DNA of 64,000 nucleotides, from contig NZ_WNXY01000008.1 in assembly GCF_009733815.1 (NCBI RefSeq), positions 1 to 64,000 of the forward strand, written 5' to 3'. The stretch comes from Pseudactinotalea suaedae (GTDB lineage Bacteria > Actinomycetota > Actinomycetes > Actinomycetales > Beutenbergiaceae). Made by a program: the position numbers and the translations under genes. The notes below the pieces were generated by a model. That model did not search any database, was not told the origin of the DNA, and saw nothing but the letters and a program-made list of their open reading frames with translations. Positions 17,009 through 25,730 of this stretch are shown here, in pieces. Each line of letters begins with the position of its first letter. The first letter of the stretch is position 1.

Positions 17009-17935
17009 ATGACGACGGCGGAGAGCGCGTTGGCTGAGATCGCGCACGATCTCTACGGGGTCCCGCCGGGCGAGTTCACCGCGGCACGGAACGCCCGCGC
17101 GAAGCGTGCCAAGGCCGAGGGCGACCCGGACCTGGCGAAGGCGGTCGGCGGGCTGCGCAAGCCGAACGTGGCGGCGTGGGTCGTCAACCTGATGGTGCGG
17201 CAGCTGCCGGAGCGGATCGGCGACCTGGTCTCGCTCGGCGACGAGCTGCGCTCGGCGCAGGACGACATGGACGCCGCGACCCTGCGGGCGCTCACGCGCC
17301 AGCGGCGCGCGCTGACCGCCACGGTCGCGAAGGAGGGCGCCGACCTCGCCGCGGAGATGGGTCAGAAGGTGAGCGCCGTGGTGACCGAGCAGGTGCAGGC
17401 CACGCTGCATGCCGCGATGACCGACGAGCTCGCCGCGACCGCGGTACGCAGCGGTGTGCTGCTCGGGCCGCTCGAGGCGACCGGGCTCGACGAGGTCGAC
17501 CTCACCGAGACCCTCGCGATCCCGCTGGCCGCGATCGGCGAGCCCACGAGCACTCCGGGGCCCCGCGAGAAGGGCCCCACCGACCTCTCGGCCCGACGCA
17601 GCTCCGCCAAGGCCAAGGCCGCCAAGGAGGTCACCGAGGCCAAGTCCGAGCTCGCGGTCGCCGAGGCGGCGGCCACGAAGACCGGCAAGACGATGCGCGC
17701 CCGCAAGGACAAGGTGCGCACGCTGCAGGCACAGGTCCTGCAGCTGCGCGCCGAGCTGGACGAGCTGCTCCGCCAGGTCGAGGCCCTCGAGCAGAAGCTC
17801 GATCCGGTCGTCGAGGACCTGGAGTCCGCCCAGGAGACCTACGCCGAGGCCGAGGCGATGGACATCGCCGCCAAGGCCGCCGTCGAGAGGGCGCAGCGCC
17901 GCCTCGACAAGGCACGCGCGACCGCGAGCCGCTGA
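17009..17935 (+). CDS. Uncharacterised coiled-coil protein
   Basis: A 308-residue soluble protein. The N-terminal half holds a conserved-looking LYGVPPGEFTAARNARAKRAKAEGDPDLAKAV-type segment followed by KPNVAAWVVNLMVR, seen in actinobacterial proteins of unknown function. Residues ~190-308 are a long, Lys/Glu/Ala-rich coiled coil with heptads (LQAQVLQLRAELDELLRQVEALEQKL). ATG at 17009 follows AGGGG. It may be a structural or DNA-associated protein; no function is proposed. Confidence 0.8.
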   Translation: MTTAESALAEIAHDLYGVPPGEFTAARNARAKRAKAEGDPDLAKAVGGLRKPNVAAWVVNLMVRQLPERIGDLVSLGDELRSAQDDMDAATLRALTRQRRALTATVAKEGADLAAEMGQKVSAVVTEQVQATLHAAMTDELAATAVRSGVLLGPLEATGLDEVDLTETLAIPLAAIGEPTSTPGPREKGPTDLSARRSSAKAKAAKEVTEAKSELAVAEAAATKTGKTMRARKDKVRTLQAQVLQLRAELDELLRQVEALEQKLDPVVEDLESAQETYAEAEAMDIAAKAAVERAQRRLDKARATASR

Positions 17936-18026
17936 AGTTCCCACCGGGCGATCGAGGGCCTCGGGGCTGGGTGGCGAGCTGGGGCGGTCAGGGGCCACGG
18001 CGCCCCGGACCTCTAGCATCGTGGTG

Positions 18027-18749
18027 ATGTCCCTCCTCGCGCTGGTGCTCCTCGGGGTCATCATCGCTCTCGGCGCCGGTCTGCAGCGGCTCAGCGGCAT
18101 GGGCTTCGCACTCGTGGCCTCGCCGTTCCTCGTGCTGACGGTCGGGCCGTTCGAGGCGGTGCTCATCACCAACGTCTGCGGCGTCATCTCGTCGCTGATG
18201 AACCTGACGCTGATGCGACGAGACGTGCAGTGGCGGCGGGTCCTGCGCTTCACGCCGTTCGCGCTGATCGGGATCGGGCTCGGCGCGCTCGTCGTGGCGG
18301 CGCTGCCCGCCGATCCGCTGGCGGTCACGATCGGTGTCACGGTGCTCGTCGCCATCGGCGTGACCGTGCTGATGCCGACGCGGCGACTGCACGACTCGCT
18401 GCCGATCAGTGCCGGCTTCGGCGCCGCGTCGGGCTTCATGAACGTCACCGCGGGAGTCGGCGGTCCGGCGATGGCCGTCTACGCCGTCGCGACGCAGTGG
18501 CAGCACCGGCACTTCGCCGCCTCCGCGCAGGTGCACTTCGCCGTCATCAGCCTCACCTCGCTCCTCGCGCGGCGGGCGCTGCCGTCGATCGACACCGCCG
18601 GCTGGCTGGTCACGATCGCGGCGATCCTCGTCGGCACGTTCGTCGGCCAACGCCTCGCGGGTCGGTTCGCCGAGGCGACGATGATGCGCGTCGTGATCGT
18701 CCTCGCGACCGCCGGCGCCCTGACGACGATCGTTCAGGCGATCCTCTGA
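18027..18749 (+). CDS. TauE/SafE-family membrane permease
   Basis: A 240-residue protein with about eight hydrophobic helices. GFALVASPFLVLTVGPFEAVLITNVCGV and the second-half counterpart FGAASGFMNVTAGVGGPAMAVYA are the paired repeats of the TauE/SafE family of anion permeases (sulfite, sulfoacetate and other organic acids). GTG codons at 18021 and 18024 are alternative starts. It lies 100 bp upstream of a tetronate kinase-PdxA2 pair, so transport of a sugar acid is possible, but this is inference. Confidence 0.85.
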   Translation: MSLLALVLLGVIIALGAGLQRLSGMGFALVASPFLVLTVGPFEAVLITNVCGVISSLMNLTLMRRDVQWRRVLRFTPFALIGIGLGALVVAALPADPLAVTIGVTVLVAIGVTVLMPTRRLHDSLPISAGFGAASGFMNVTAGVGGPAMAVYAVATQWQHRHFAASAQVHFAVISLTSLLARRALPSIDTAGWLVTIAAILVGTFVGQRLAGRFAEATMMRVVIVLATAGALTTIVQAIL

Positions 18750-18849
18750 GAGCCCGAAAGCGCACGGCCCGCTTGCCATGAGTCGGCAACCGCCCTTGAC
18801 TGGGCCTCGTGAGGCTGGACAGAGCGACCGTCGCGTACCCAGCACCCTC

Positions 18850-19953
18850 ATGATCCCGGCTCACGTGTGGGCGGACGACCTCACCGGCGCCGCCGAGGTC
18901 GCGGACCTGCTGGCTGCGCGCACGGGGCGGCCGGTGACGCTGGCGCTCGGACCGGAGGCGACGGCGACGACGGCGACCGGCCAGATCGTGGTCCGCGACT
19001 TCGACCTGCGGCACAGCTCCGACGCCGTGGCGCGCTCTGTCCTCGCCCAGGAGCTCGCGCGGACCGCGGCCGCCGACCGGGTCTTCCTCAAGCTCGACTC
19101 CCAGCTGCACGGTCCCGTCGCGGGGTGCCTCGCCGCCATGCTCGACGGCGGTCGCGCCACCCTGCTCAGCGCCGCCAATCCCGCCATGGGCCGGGTCACG
19201 AACGAGGGCATCCACCGCGTGGTCGGCCCCGACGGCGTCACCGCCACGCGGCTGGCCGACCTGCTCGCCGGTGTACCGCACCGCGTGGTCGACGGGCGCT
19301 CCCTCACCACCGCGGGTGACGCGCCTGAGATCCTCGCGGCGGACGCCACGGACCAGAGCGACCTCGACGCCCTGGCGAGCGCCGCCGTCGAGCACGGACT
19401 CGACCTCGCGGGGGCGGCCGCGCTGATGGCCGCGCTGCTCGGGTCGACCGACAGCGTTCCGAGCCCTGCGCCCCGGGCTGGTGGGCGGCTGGTCGCCGTC
19501 GTCGGCAGCACCGAGCCGGCGGCGCACGCCCAGGTCGCGGCCGCCGCCAGCCACCGGACGGTGTCGGTGGTCGCCGTCGCGCCCGATGACGTCCGGAACG
19601 CCGTCACCACCGCGAATGAGGCACGACGCCAGGGTCGCGACGTGGTCCTCGCCCGCGGCCCCGGCCCGGCCGGGCTGGGTGCGTTGGCCGAGGCCGCCGC
19701 GGCCGTGATCGGGGGCTGCGACCCCGAGCAGACCATGGTCGTGCTCACGGGCGGTCACACCGCGCGGCTGGTGCTCGACCGACTCGGCGTCCGATCCCTC
19801 GAGGCCGTCCCTGACCAGGCCGGCGCGATGGTGCGACTGCGCGCGCCCTCCGGTCTCACCGTCTTCACCAAGCCCGGCAGCTACGGCGGGCCCGACGCCG
19901 TCCTGGCCCTGCTCGACACCCGCCGACCCGCCCCCGACGAGGAGTACCGATGA
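18850..19953 (+). CDS. dtnK: DUF1537 four-carbon acid sugar kinase (DtnK/OtnK type)
   Basis: A 367-residue protein. HVWADDLTGAAEVADLL at the N-terminus, FLKLDSQLHGPVAGCLAAML and the C-terminal VVLTGGHTARLVLDRLGV plus TKPGSYGGPDAVLALLD are the substrate- and ATP-binding motifs of DUF1537 kinases, which phosphorylate tetronates at O4. MIPAHV at 18850 is preferred over the start 72 bp upstream because the ADD motif then sits at its usual place. It overlaps the PdxA-like gene by ATGA; a kinase paired with PdxA2 is the known D-threonate route (kinase, then oxidative decarboxylation to dihydroxyacetone phosphate). Confidence 0.82.
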   Translation: MIPAHVWADDLTGAAEVADLLAARTGRPVTLALGPEATATTATGQIVVRDFDLRHSSDAVARSVLAQELARTAAADRVFLKLDSQLHGPVAGCLAAMLDGGRATLLSAANPAMGRVTNEGIHRVVGPDGVTATRLADLLAGVPHRVVDGRSLTTAGDAPEILAADATDQSDLDALASAAVEHGLDLAGAAALMAALLGSTDSVPSPAPRAGGRLVAVVGSTEPAAHAQVAAAASHRTVSVVAVAPDDVRNAVTTANEARRQGRDVVLARGPGPAGLGALAEAAAAVIGGCDPEQTMVVLTGGHTARLVLDRLGVRSLEAVPDQAGAMVRLRAPSGLTVFTKPGSYGGPDAVLALLDTRRPAPDEEYR

Positions 19954-20960
19954 ACCACCGCACCGAGGCCGCACCGATCGCCGTCACGATGGGCGACCCG
20001 GCGGGCGTGGGCCCCGAGATCTGTGCGGCGGCCCTGCTCGACCCTGCGGTCCTGGCGGAGTGCACGACCGTGCTGATCGGCGACGTCGGTCGGATGCGCC
20101 GGGCCGTCGAGCTGATGGGGGTGCAGGCGGAGATCCGTGAGGTCTCCTCCCCTGCTGAGGTGCGGGCCGGGCTGCACCACATCGACGTCCTTCAGGTGGG
20201 TGAGCTTCCGGTCGACCTGGCCTGGGGGGAGGTCAGCGCAGCCGCCGGGCACGCCGCGTACAGCTACATCGAGGAGGCCGCGAGGCTCGCGGTGGCGGGC
20301 ACGGTGTCCGCGATCGCGACGGCTCCCATCAACAAGGCGGCCCTGCACGCCGCCGGGCACCTGTTCCCCGGGCACACCGAGCTGCTGGCGCACCTCACCG
20401 GCACCGACGAGGTCTCGATGATGCTGACCACGCCGAGGCTGCGGGTCATCCACGTCACCACCCACATCGGCCTGATCGACGCGATCGAGCGCATCGACCC
20501 GCCGCTGGTGGAACGCACCGTCCGCCGCGGCGTCGAGGCGCTGCAGCGCGCCGGTATCGAGAACCCGCGCGTGGGGGTGTGCGCCATCAACCCGCACGCG
20601 GGCGAGAACGGGCTCTTCGGACGGGGCGAGGAAGCCACCAAGATCCAACCGGCCATCGATCGGCTGCAGGCTGAGGGGCTCGACGTGGCCGGGCCGCTGC
20701 CCGCCGACACCGCCTTCTACCTCTCCAGCCGTGGCGAGTTCGACCTGATCGTGGCGATGTACCACGACCAGGGTCACGGGCCCGTGAAGGTCCTCGGCAT
20801 CGAGGAGGGCGTCAACGTGACGGTCGGGCTGCCCGTGATCCGCACCTCGGTCGACCACGGCACCGCCTTCGACATCGCCGGCCGGGGCGTCGTGAAGCCG
20901 GCCAGCATGGTGCAGGCAGTGCTGCAGGCCGCCAGCCTCGCCGCACGCGCCGCAGCCTGA
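19950..20960 (+). CDS. pdxA2: 4-phospho-D-threonate 3-dehydrogenase (PdxA2)
   Basis: A 336-residue member of the PdxA family. MGDPAGVGPEI, ATAPINKAALHAAG, FPGHTELLA, INPHAGENGLFG and MYHDQGHGPVKVLG contain the three metal-binding histidines, and GLPVIRTSVDHGTAFDIAG closes the active site. Because it is coupled by ATGA to a DUF1537 kinase and no pyridoxal synthesis gene is nearby, it is called PdxA2: it oxidises and decarboxylates 4-phospho-D-threonate (or the erythronate isomer) to dihydroxyacetone phosphate with NAD. True PdxA of vitamin B6 synthesis is the alternative. Confidence 0.85.
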   Translation: MNHRTEAAPIAVTMGDPAGVGPEICAAALLDPAVLAECTTVLIGDVGRMRRAVELMGVQAEIREVSSPAEVRAGLHHIDVLQVGELPVDLAWGEVSAAAGHAAYSYIEEAARLAVAGTVSAIATAPINKAALHAAGHLFPGHTELLAHLTGTDEVSMMLTTPRLRVIHVTTHIGLIDAIERIDPPLVERTVRRGVEALQRAGIENPRVGVCAINPHAGENGLFGRGEEATKIQPAIDRLQAEGLDVAGPLPADTAFYLSSRGEFDLIVAMYHDQGHGPVKVLGIEEGVNVTVGLPVIRTSVDHGTAFDIAGRGVVKPASMVQAVLQAASLAARAAA

Positions 20961-20996
20961 CGGGCCGCCGGGGGCAGGCGTTCCCCGGCCCCCGTG

Positions 20997-21146
20997 GTGG
21001 CGGTGACTGAGCGCCCACTCCACCGCAGTAGCGGTGACTTGGCGCCCACAGACCGCCCCACCGTGGGCGCTATGTCACCGCTACCTCCCGAAGGTGGGCG
21101 CTAACCCACCGCCACCTCCTGCACGTGGGCGCTAACCCACCGCCAC
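20997..21146. repeat. Five copies of a 22-bp repeat in two orientations
   Basis: Copies lie at 20997-21018 and 21028-21049 (plus) and at 21063-21084, 21094-21115 and 21125-21146 (minus). Each begins G-T-R-GCGGTG and ends GCGCCCAC when read in the plus sense; the middle varies (GACTGA, GACTTG, GACATA, GGGTTA). The facing copies can form hairpins. The block lies between the convergent-free end of pdxA2 and the kinase gene at 21199. It looks like a REP-type intergenic repeat. Confidence 0.92.
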
Positions 21147-21198
21147 CGCGGAGAAATCGCGTGGAGCAACAGCGGCCCACCGCCGGTACGGTGCTGCG

Positions 21199-22092
21199 AT
21201 GGCACGCATTCCTGCCGCTGAGGTCGACGTGACCCCCGATCTGGTCCGGGCACTCCTGGGGGACCAGCACCCCGACCTCGCGCACCTGCCGATCACCGTG
21301 TTCGCGAACGGCTGGGACAACGCGATGCTCCGGCTCGGGGACGACCTGCTGGTGCGCGCGCCGCGGCGGGCGCTCGCCGCCGAGCTCGTGGAGCACGAGC
21401 AGGCCTGGCTGCCAGTCCTCGCGCCACGGCTCCCGACGGCGGTGCCGGCACCCGTGCGCGTAGGTCGCCCGGCGCTGGGCTACCCGTGGTCGTGGTCGGT
21501 GCTGCCGTGGCACCCCGGGCGCGCCCTCGGGACCGTGCCGCTGCCCGAGCGCGCGCGCTCCGCCGTCGAGATCGGCGAGTTCCTCGCCGCCCTCCACGTC
21601 CCGGCGCCTGACGACGTCTGGCAGAGCCCCTACCGAGGCGTCTCCCTGCGCGACCGGCTCGAGGTCGTCGCCGAGCGGGTCGGCAGGCACGCCCCCGACC
21701 ACGCCGACTCGCTGCTGGCATGGTTCCGGACCATCGTCGACCAGCCGGACCCACCGGGCCCGCGGCTGTGGGTGCACGGTGACCTGCACCCGCTCAACGT
21801 CCTCCTCGACGGTGACGCGCTGGCCGCCGTCATCGACTGGGGCGACATCACCGCCGGGGACCCGGCCTGTGACCTGGCGATCGCCTGGCTCGGCTTCGAC
21901 GCCGAGGCCGCCGCCGCGCTGCGCAGCACCTACGACGACGCCGCCACCCACCACCTCGACCTCACCCCGCTGTGGCTGCGGGCGCAGGCGTGGGCGCTGC
22001 ACCTGACCATGGTGATGCTCGACAGCTCCGACGACCATCCCGAGCTCGCGGCCGTCGGACGGCACGGACTGCTGCGCCTGCTCGAGGTCTGA
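21199..22092 (+). CDS. APH-fold (aminoglycoside phosphotransferase family) kinase
   Basis: A 297-residue protein. FANGWDNAMLRLGDDLLVRAPRR is the ATP-binding beta-hairpin with the catalytic lysine replaced in context by R (LVRAPRR), as in many relatives of this subgroup. WVHGDLHPLNVLL gives the HGDxxxxN catalytic loop and AVIDWGDITAGDPACDLA the metal-binding DWGD. It follows the repeat block at 20997-21146 and is convergent with the photolyase. The substrate may be a small alcohol or antibiotic; resistance cannot be inferred. Confidence 0.85.
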   Translation: MARIPAAEVDVTPDLVRALLGDQHPDLAHLPITVFANGWDNAMLRLGDDLLVRAPRRALAAELVEHEQAWLPVLAPRLPTAVPAPVRVGRPALGYPWSWSVLPWHPGRALGTVPLPERARSAVEIGEFLAALHVPAPDDVWQSPYRGVSLRDRLEVVAERVGRHAPDHADSLLAWFRTIVDQPDPPGPRLWVHGDLHPLNVLLDGDALAAVIDWGDITAGDPACDLAIAWLGFDAEAAAALRSTYDDAATHHLDLTPLWLRAQAWALHLTMVMLDSSDDHPELAAVGRHGLLRLLEV

Positions 22093-22107
22093 CGACTCAG
22101 ACCCGGC

Positions 22108-23475
22108 TCACCTCGGGCGCTCCCCCCGCGTCGCCTGATACCGCCTCAGCGCCTCCCGGCGCTCCTCGGCGTGGTCGACGATCGGGCTCGGATAGCCCGC
22201 CGGCGGGCCGACGGGGGCGTCCCACGGATGATGGACGACGGCGGCCGGCAGGTCGGTCAGCTCGGGCACCCATCGTTTGACGTACGTGCCGTCGGGATCG
22301 AACTTCTCGCCCTGCAGCACCGGGTTGAAGACCCGGAAGTAGGGGGCGGCGTCGGTGCCGGTGCCGGCGACCCACTGCCAGCCGTGCTGGTTGTTGGCGA
22401 GGTCGCCGTCGATGAGGTGGTCCATGAAGTGCGCGGCGCCACGAGTCCACTCCTGGTGCAGGTCCTTGACCAGGAACGAGGCGGCGAGCATCCGCACCCG
22501 GTTGTGCATCCAGCCCTCGCGCCGCAGCTGCCGCATCCCGGCATCGACGATCGGGAAGCCGGTCTCACCGCGCTGCCAGGCGCGGAAGGCGGCGTCGGCG
22601 TCCGCCCCGGTGTCGTAGGCCATCGCCGCCAGCTCCTCGCGCAGGTAGCCGTGCGCCGAGCCCGGCCAGAAGTAGAGCACCGCGCCGTAGAACTCGCGCC
22701 AGGCGAGCTGGCGCCGGTAGGCCTCCGCGCCGGGGCCGCGCCGCCCCGCCAGGTCCGCCAGCATCGTGCGCGGATGGATGGTGCCCAGCTTGAGGTGCGG
22801 CGACATCCGCGAGGTCGCGTCGAGGTCGGGCCGGTCCCGGTCCTTCTCGTAGCCGGCCAGGTCCTCGTCGAGGAACTGCTGCCATCGCCGCAGCGCGGCA
22901 GCCTCACCCGCCTCGGGCAGGTCGGCCTCGTGCGCCGGCTCCTCCGGCAGCTCCACCGAGGGTGCGGCCCGCCACACGATCGCCGCAGGGTCCGACGACG
23001 CCGGCGCCCGCCAGCCGTGGTCGCGCCACGCCGAGTAGAACGGCGTGAACACCTGGTACGGCGAGCCGTCGGCCTTGACCACCCGACCGGGCGCGACGGC
23101 GTAGGGCGAGCCGGTGCGCACGAGCGGCACCGGGAGCGCCTCCTCCACCCGCTGGTCACGCCGCGCCCCGTAGGGCGTGAAGTCCGCGCTGATGTGCACC
23201 GACTCCGCTTCCACCTCGGCCACGACCTCGGGCAGCACCTCCTCGGGCAGGCCGGCGCGCAGCACCAGCGTGCCGCCGTGCTCGGCGAGGTCCTCGGCGA
23301 GCGCGCGCACGGCGCGCGTCAGGTACGCCACGCGCGGCGCTCCGCCGTCGAGCAGTCGAGGGTCGAGGACGAAGAGGGCGAGAACGGCGCCGCCGTCGCC
23401 GGCCTCGATCAGCGCAGGATGGTCGCGCAGGCGCAGGTCGCGGCGGAACCACAGGACACGCACCGGCTGCGACAC
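22108..23475 (-). CDS. phr: Deoxyribodipyrimidine photolyase, class I
   Basis: A 455-residue protein of typical length. The N-terminal antenna-cofactor domain (VLWFRRDLRLRDHPAL) is followed by the FAD domain: TSRMSPHLKLGTIHPRTML, LAWREFYGAVLYFWP, GFPIVDAGMRQLRREGWMHNRVRM, and NNQHGWQWVAGTGTDAAPYFRVFNPVLQGEKFDPDGTYVKRW. The motifs match CPD photolyases, which split pyrimidine dimers with blue light. GTG start at 23475. No regulatory site is seen; the upstream gap to the PBP gene is only 27 bp, so they may be co-transcribed. Confidence 0.93.
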   Translation of the reverse strand: MSQPVRVLWFRRDLRLRDHPALIEAGDGGAVLALFVLDPRLLDGGAPRVAYLTRAVRALAEDLAEHGGTLVLRAGLPEEVLPEVVAEVEAESVHISADFTPYGARRDQRVEEALPVPLVRTGSPYAVAPGRVVKADGSPYQVFTPFYSAWRDHGWRAPASSDPAAIVWRAAPSVELPEEPAHEADLPEAGEAAALRRWQQFLDEDLAGYEKDRDRPDLDATSRMSPHLKLGTIHPRTMLADLAGRRGPGAEAYRRQLAWREFYGAVLYFWPGSAHGYLREELAAMAYDTGADADAAFRAWQRGETGFPIVDAGMRQLRREGWMHNRVRMLAASFLVKDLHQEWTRGAAHFMDHLIDGDLANNQHGWQWVAGTGTDAAPYFRVFNPVLQGEKFDPDGTYVKRWVPELTDLPAAVVHHPWDAPVGPPAGYPSPIVDHAEERREALRRYQATRGERPR

Positions 23476-23502
23476 CCCGCCACGCTAACCCGACCCGCTG
23501 CC

Positions 23503-25473
23503 TCAGCCGGCCCAGTCGACGTCGGCGGCGAGCGTGAGGAAGTCCTCGAGGATCGGCCCGGCGGTCGCGGTGCCGTAGTCACCGACCTCCACGAACACGG
23601 CCACCGCGAGGTCGCCCTGGAAGGCGATCATCCACGCGTGCGTGGCGGGCGGGTCGTCGGTGCCGTACTGCGCCGTGCCGGACTTGGCGCCGACCTGGTC
23701 GCCGGGGACGTCCTGCAGGAACGTCGAGCTGCCGTTCTGCACCACCCCGTACATCAGCTGCTGCAGCTGGGTGGCCTCGGCGGAGGTCAGCGGGACGGCC
23801 GGCGGCTCCGGCGCCGCGGCATCCTCGGTGACCACCAGGGTGGGCGTGACCGTCTGCCCGGCCGCCACGGATGCGGCCACCCCGGCCATCGCCAGCGGCG
23901 AGGCGAGCACACCGCCCTGGCCGATGAAGTCGGCGGCGTGGGTGGTGCCGGTGGCATCGGCAGGCACGGTCCCCGAGAAGTACGGGAACGGCCAGCTCGA
24001 GCCCTCCGCAGGTGCGGCCCCGATCCCCAGGCTGGCGGCAGCGGCGCTGAGGTCTGCTGCGCTCACGCGCTCGTGCTGGGCGATCAGCGCGGTGTTGCAG
24101 GACTGCGCGATCGCCTCGCTCAACGGGATGGTGCCGACCGAGCCCGCCGGGTAGCCGGGGTAGTTCTCGAACTCGTAGCCGTCCACGGTGAGCGTGGGGG
24201 TGCAGGGAACCTCGGAGTCCGGCGTCATCCCGGACCGCAGCAGCGCCAGCGCCGTCGCGATCTTGAAGGTCGATCCGGCCGGGTACTGGCTGACCATGGC
24301 CGTGTTGAAGCCCTCGCCACCCGGCCCGGACGCCGCGGCCAGCACCGCACCGGTCGAGACCTGCATGGCCACGATCGCGCTCGGCGACTCGACACCGGCC
24401 AGCCGGTCATCCGCGTAGGACTGCAGCGTGGTCTGGAGCGTGGTCTCGAGCGGCGTGCCGTCCACCGGGTCGGAGGTGTAGAGCTCCACGACCTCGCTGT
24501 CACCCGCCGCGGCGGTGAGCGTCACCTCCATGCCGGGGGTCCCGCGCAGCTGGTCGTCGTAGAGCCGCTGCAGCCCCGAGAGCCCGACGACGTCACCCGT
24601 CCCGATCTGTCCCTCGGACTCCTCGATGATCTCGGCCGTGGCCTCGCCCACGCTGCCCAGGATGGGGCGCGCGAAGGTCGGTGTGGGAGCAAGCAGCATG
24701 AGGTCGTCCACGATCAGCACGCCCGGCAACGCCCGCAGCTCGTCGACGCCGTACGTGCGGGCCTCGCTCGACCGGATCGTGATCGCCACCACGAAGGCCT
24801 TCTCACCGGCGGCGAGCACGCGGTCCACGTACCCCTGCACGTCGTCGAGCGCCAGCGCGGTGCCGAGGCCCTGAGCAGCCGCCTCGACCTCGGCCGCGTC
24901 GAGGTTCTGCTTGTCGATGCCGATCCTCATCACCGGGCGCTCCTCGACGAGCACCTCACCACCGAAGCCGGTCACCACCCCGCGCTCGGCCGCGACACGG
25001 CTGATCTCGATCGTGGAGTCCGCGGTGGCGGCCGGGTGGAGGACGGCGGGGCTCCAGAGGGCGGTCCAGCTCTCGTTGGCATCGGCGTCCTCGACGAGCT
25101 CCAGGCGCGCTGCCGAGGTCAGCACGAGCGGCTCGGCTCCCTCGCCCATGTCGAAGGTCCAGGTCAGCGGGGCGTCGCGGAGCCGCTCGGCGTCGTCGGC
25201 GTCCGTGGTCGCGGTGACCTCGGCGACGTCGCCGGCGGTCACCGTTCGCGGGACCTCGGCGAGCTCACCCAGCAGCCCCACCAGCTGCTCGGCGGCCGCC
25301 GCCGGGTCCCCGATTGGGGCGGAGTCGAACGTCCCGTCGGTCAGGTCCGCCGCGAACGCCTGCGCCGCCTCGTTCGGGTCGGGCGGGGTGTCGTCGCTGC
25401 AAGCGGCGAGCCCGATCGCGGCGGTCAGGCTGAGCAGGACGGCTGCGGCGAGGCGGCGGCGCACGGTCGGCAT
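23503..25473 (-). CDS. Penicillin-binding transpeptidase lipoprotein with MecA_N-type domain
   Basis: A 656-residue class B PBP. MPTVRRRLAAAVLLSLTAAIGLAAC ends in a lipobox, so it is anchored by lipid rather than a membrane helix. Residues ~30-150 resemble the NTF2-like MecA N-terminal domain (DPNEAAQAFAADLTDG), then a dimerisation domain, then the transpeptidase with SxxK (GSTFKIATALALL), SxN (SCNTALIA) and KSG (GAKSGTAQYG). It cross-links peptidoglycan on the outer face. Apparent fusion with the upstream MFS gene is only an antisense open frame; the ATG at 25473 starts the lipoprotein signal. Confidence 0.9.
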   Translation of the reverse strand: MPTVRRRLAAAVLLSLTAAIGLAACSDDTPPDPNEAAQAFAADLTDGTFDSAPIGDPAAAAEQLVGLLGELAEVPRTVTAGDVAEVTATTDADDAERLRDAPLTWTFDMGEGAEPLVLTSAARLELVEDADANESWTALWSPAVLHPAATADSTIEISRVAAERGVVTGFGGEVLVEERPVMRIGIDKQNLDAAEVEAAAQGLGTALALDDVQGYVDRVLAAGEKAFVVAITIRSSEARTYGVDELRALPGVLIVDDLMLLAPTPTFARPILGSVGEATAEIIEESEGQIGTGDVVGLSGLQRLYDDQLRGTPGMEVTLTAAAGDSEVVELYTSDPVDGTPLETTLQTTLQSYADDRLAGVESPSAIVAMQVSTGAVLAAASGPGGEGFNTAMVSQYPAGSTFKIATALALLRSGMTPDSEVPCTPTLTVDGYEFENYPGYPAGSVGTIPLSEAIAQSCNTALIAQHERVSAADLSAAAASLGIGAAPAEGSSWPFPYFSGTVPADATGTTHAADFIGQGGVLASPLAMAGVAASVAAGQTVTPTLVVTEDAAAPEPPAVPLTSAEATQLQQLMYGVVQNGSSTFLQDVPGDQVGAKSGTAQYGTDDPPATHAWMIAFQGDLAVAVFVEVGDYGTATAGPILEDFLTLAADVDWAG

Positions 25474-25617
25474 GGGAGCCAGACTACGGACGCAGTTGGA
25501 ATCTCCTGCCGCCCGCCACACCCTTGGCCCAGAACCTCCACAGAGCCGGCTCTCGACCACTCGGGCGCCGGCCCGTGCCGCCCGCGGGAGCCTCGAGGCG
25601 CCCACCTCGCACGGCGA

Positions 25618-25685
25618 CGAGATCGGACCTCTGTCGCCAGATCGGACCTCCGGTGGTCCGATCTCGAGCCCAGTGTCCGATCTCG
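25618..25685. repeat. Head-to-head repeat quartet, AGATCGGACCT type
   Basis: CGAGATCGGACCT (25618-25630) and CAGATCGGACCT (25638-25649) are followed by the opposite orientation at 25654-25666 (TGGTCCGATCTCG) and 25673-25685 (GTGTCCGATCTCG). The order is two forward, then two reverse. It lies between the PBP and MFS genes. Two related quartets occur at 32472 and 32620. Confidence 0.92.
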
Positions 25686-25730
25686 TTGCCGTCGTGGCGG
25701 GGTCGCGGCACTCAGAACGGGGAGGCGCGG

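Noticed and set aside
18796-18824. Promoter with TTGACT before the DUF1537 kinase
   Set aside because: No -10 hexamer is present at 16-18 bp.
20997-21146. CRISPR array
   Set aside because: Copies are in both orientations with 9-13-bp gaps and there are no cas genes.
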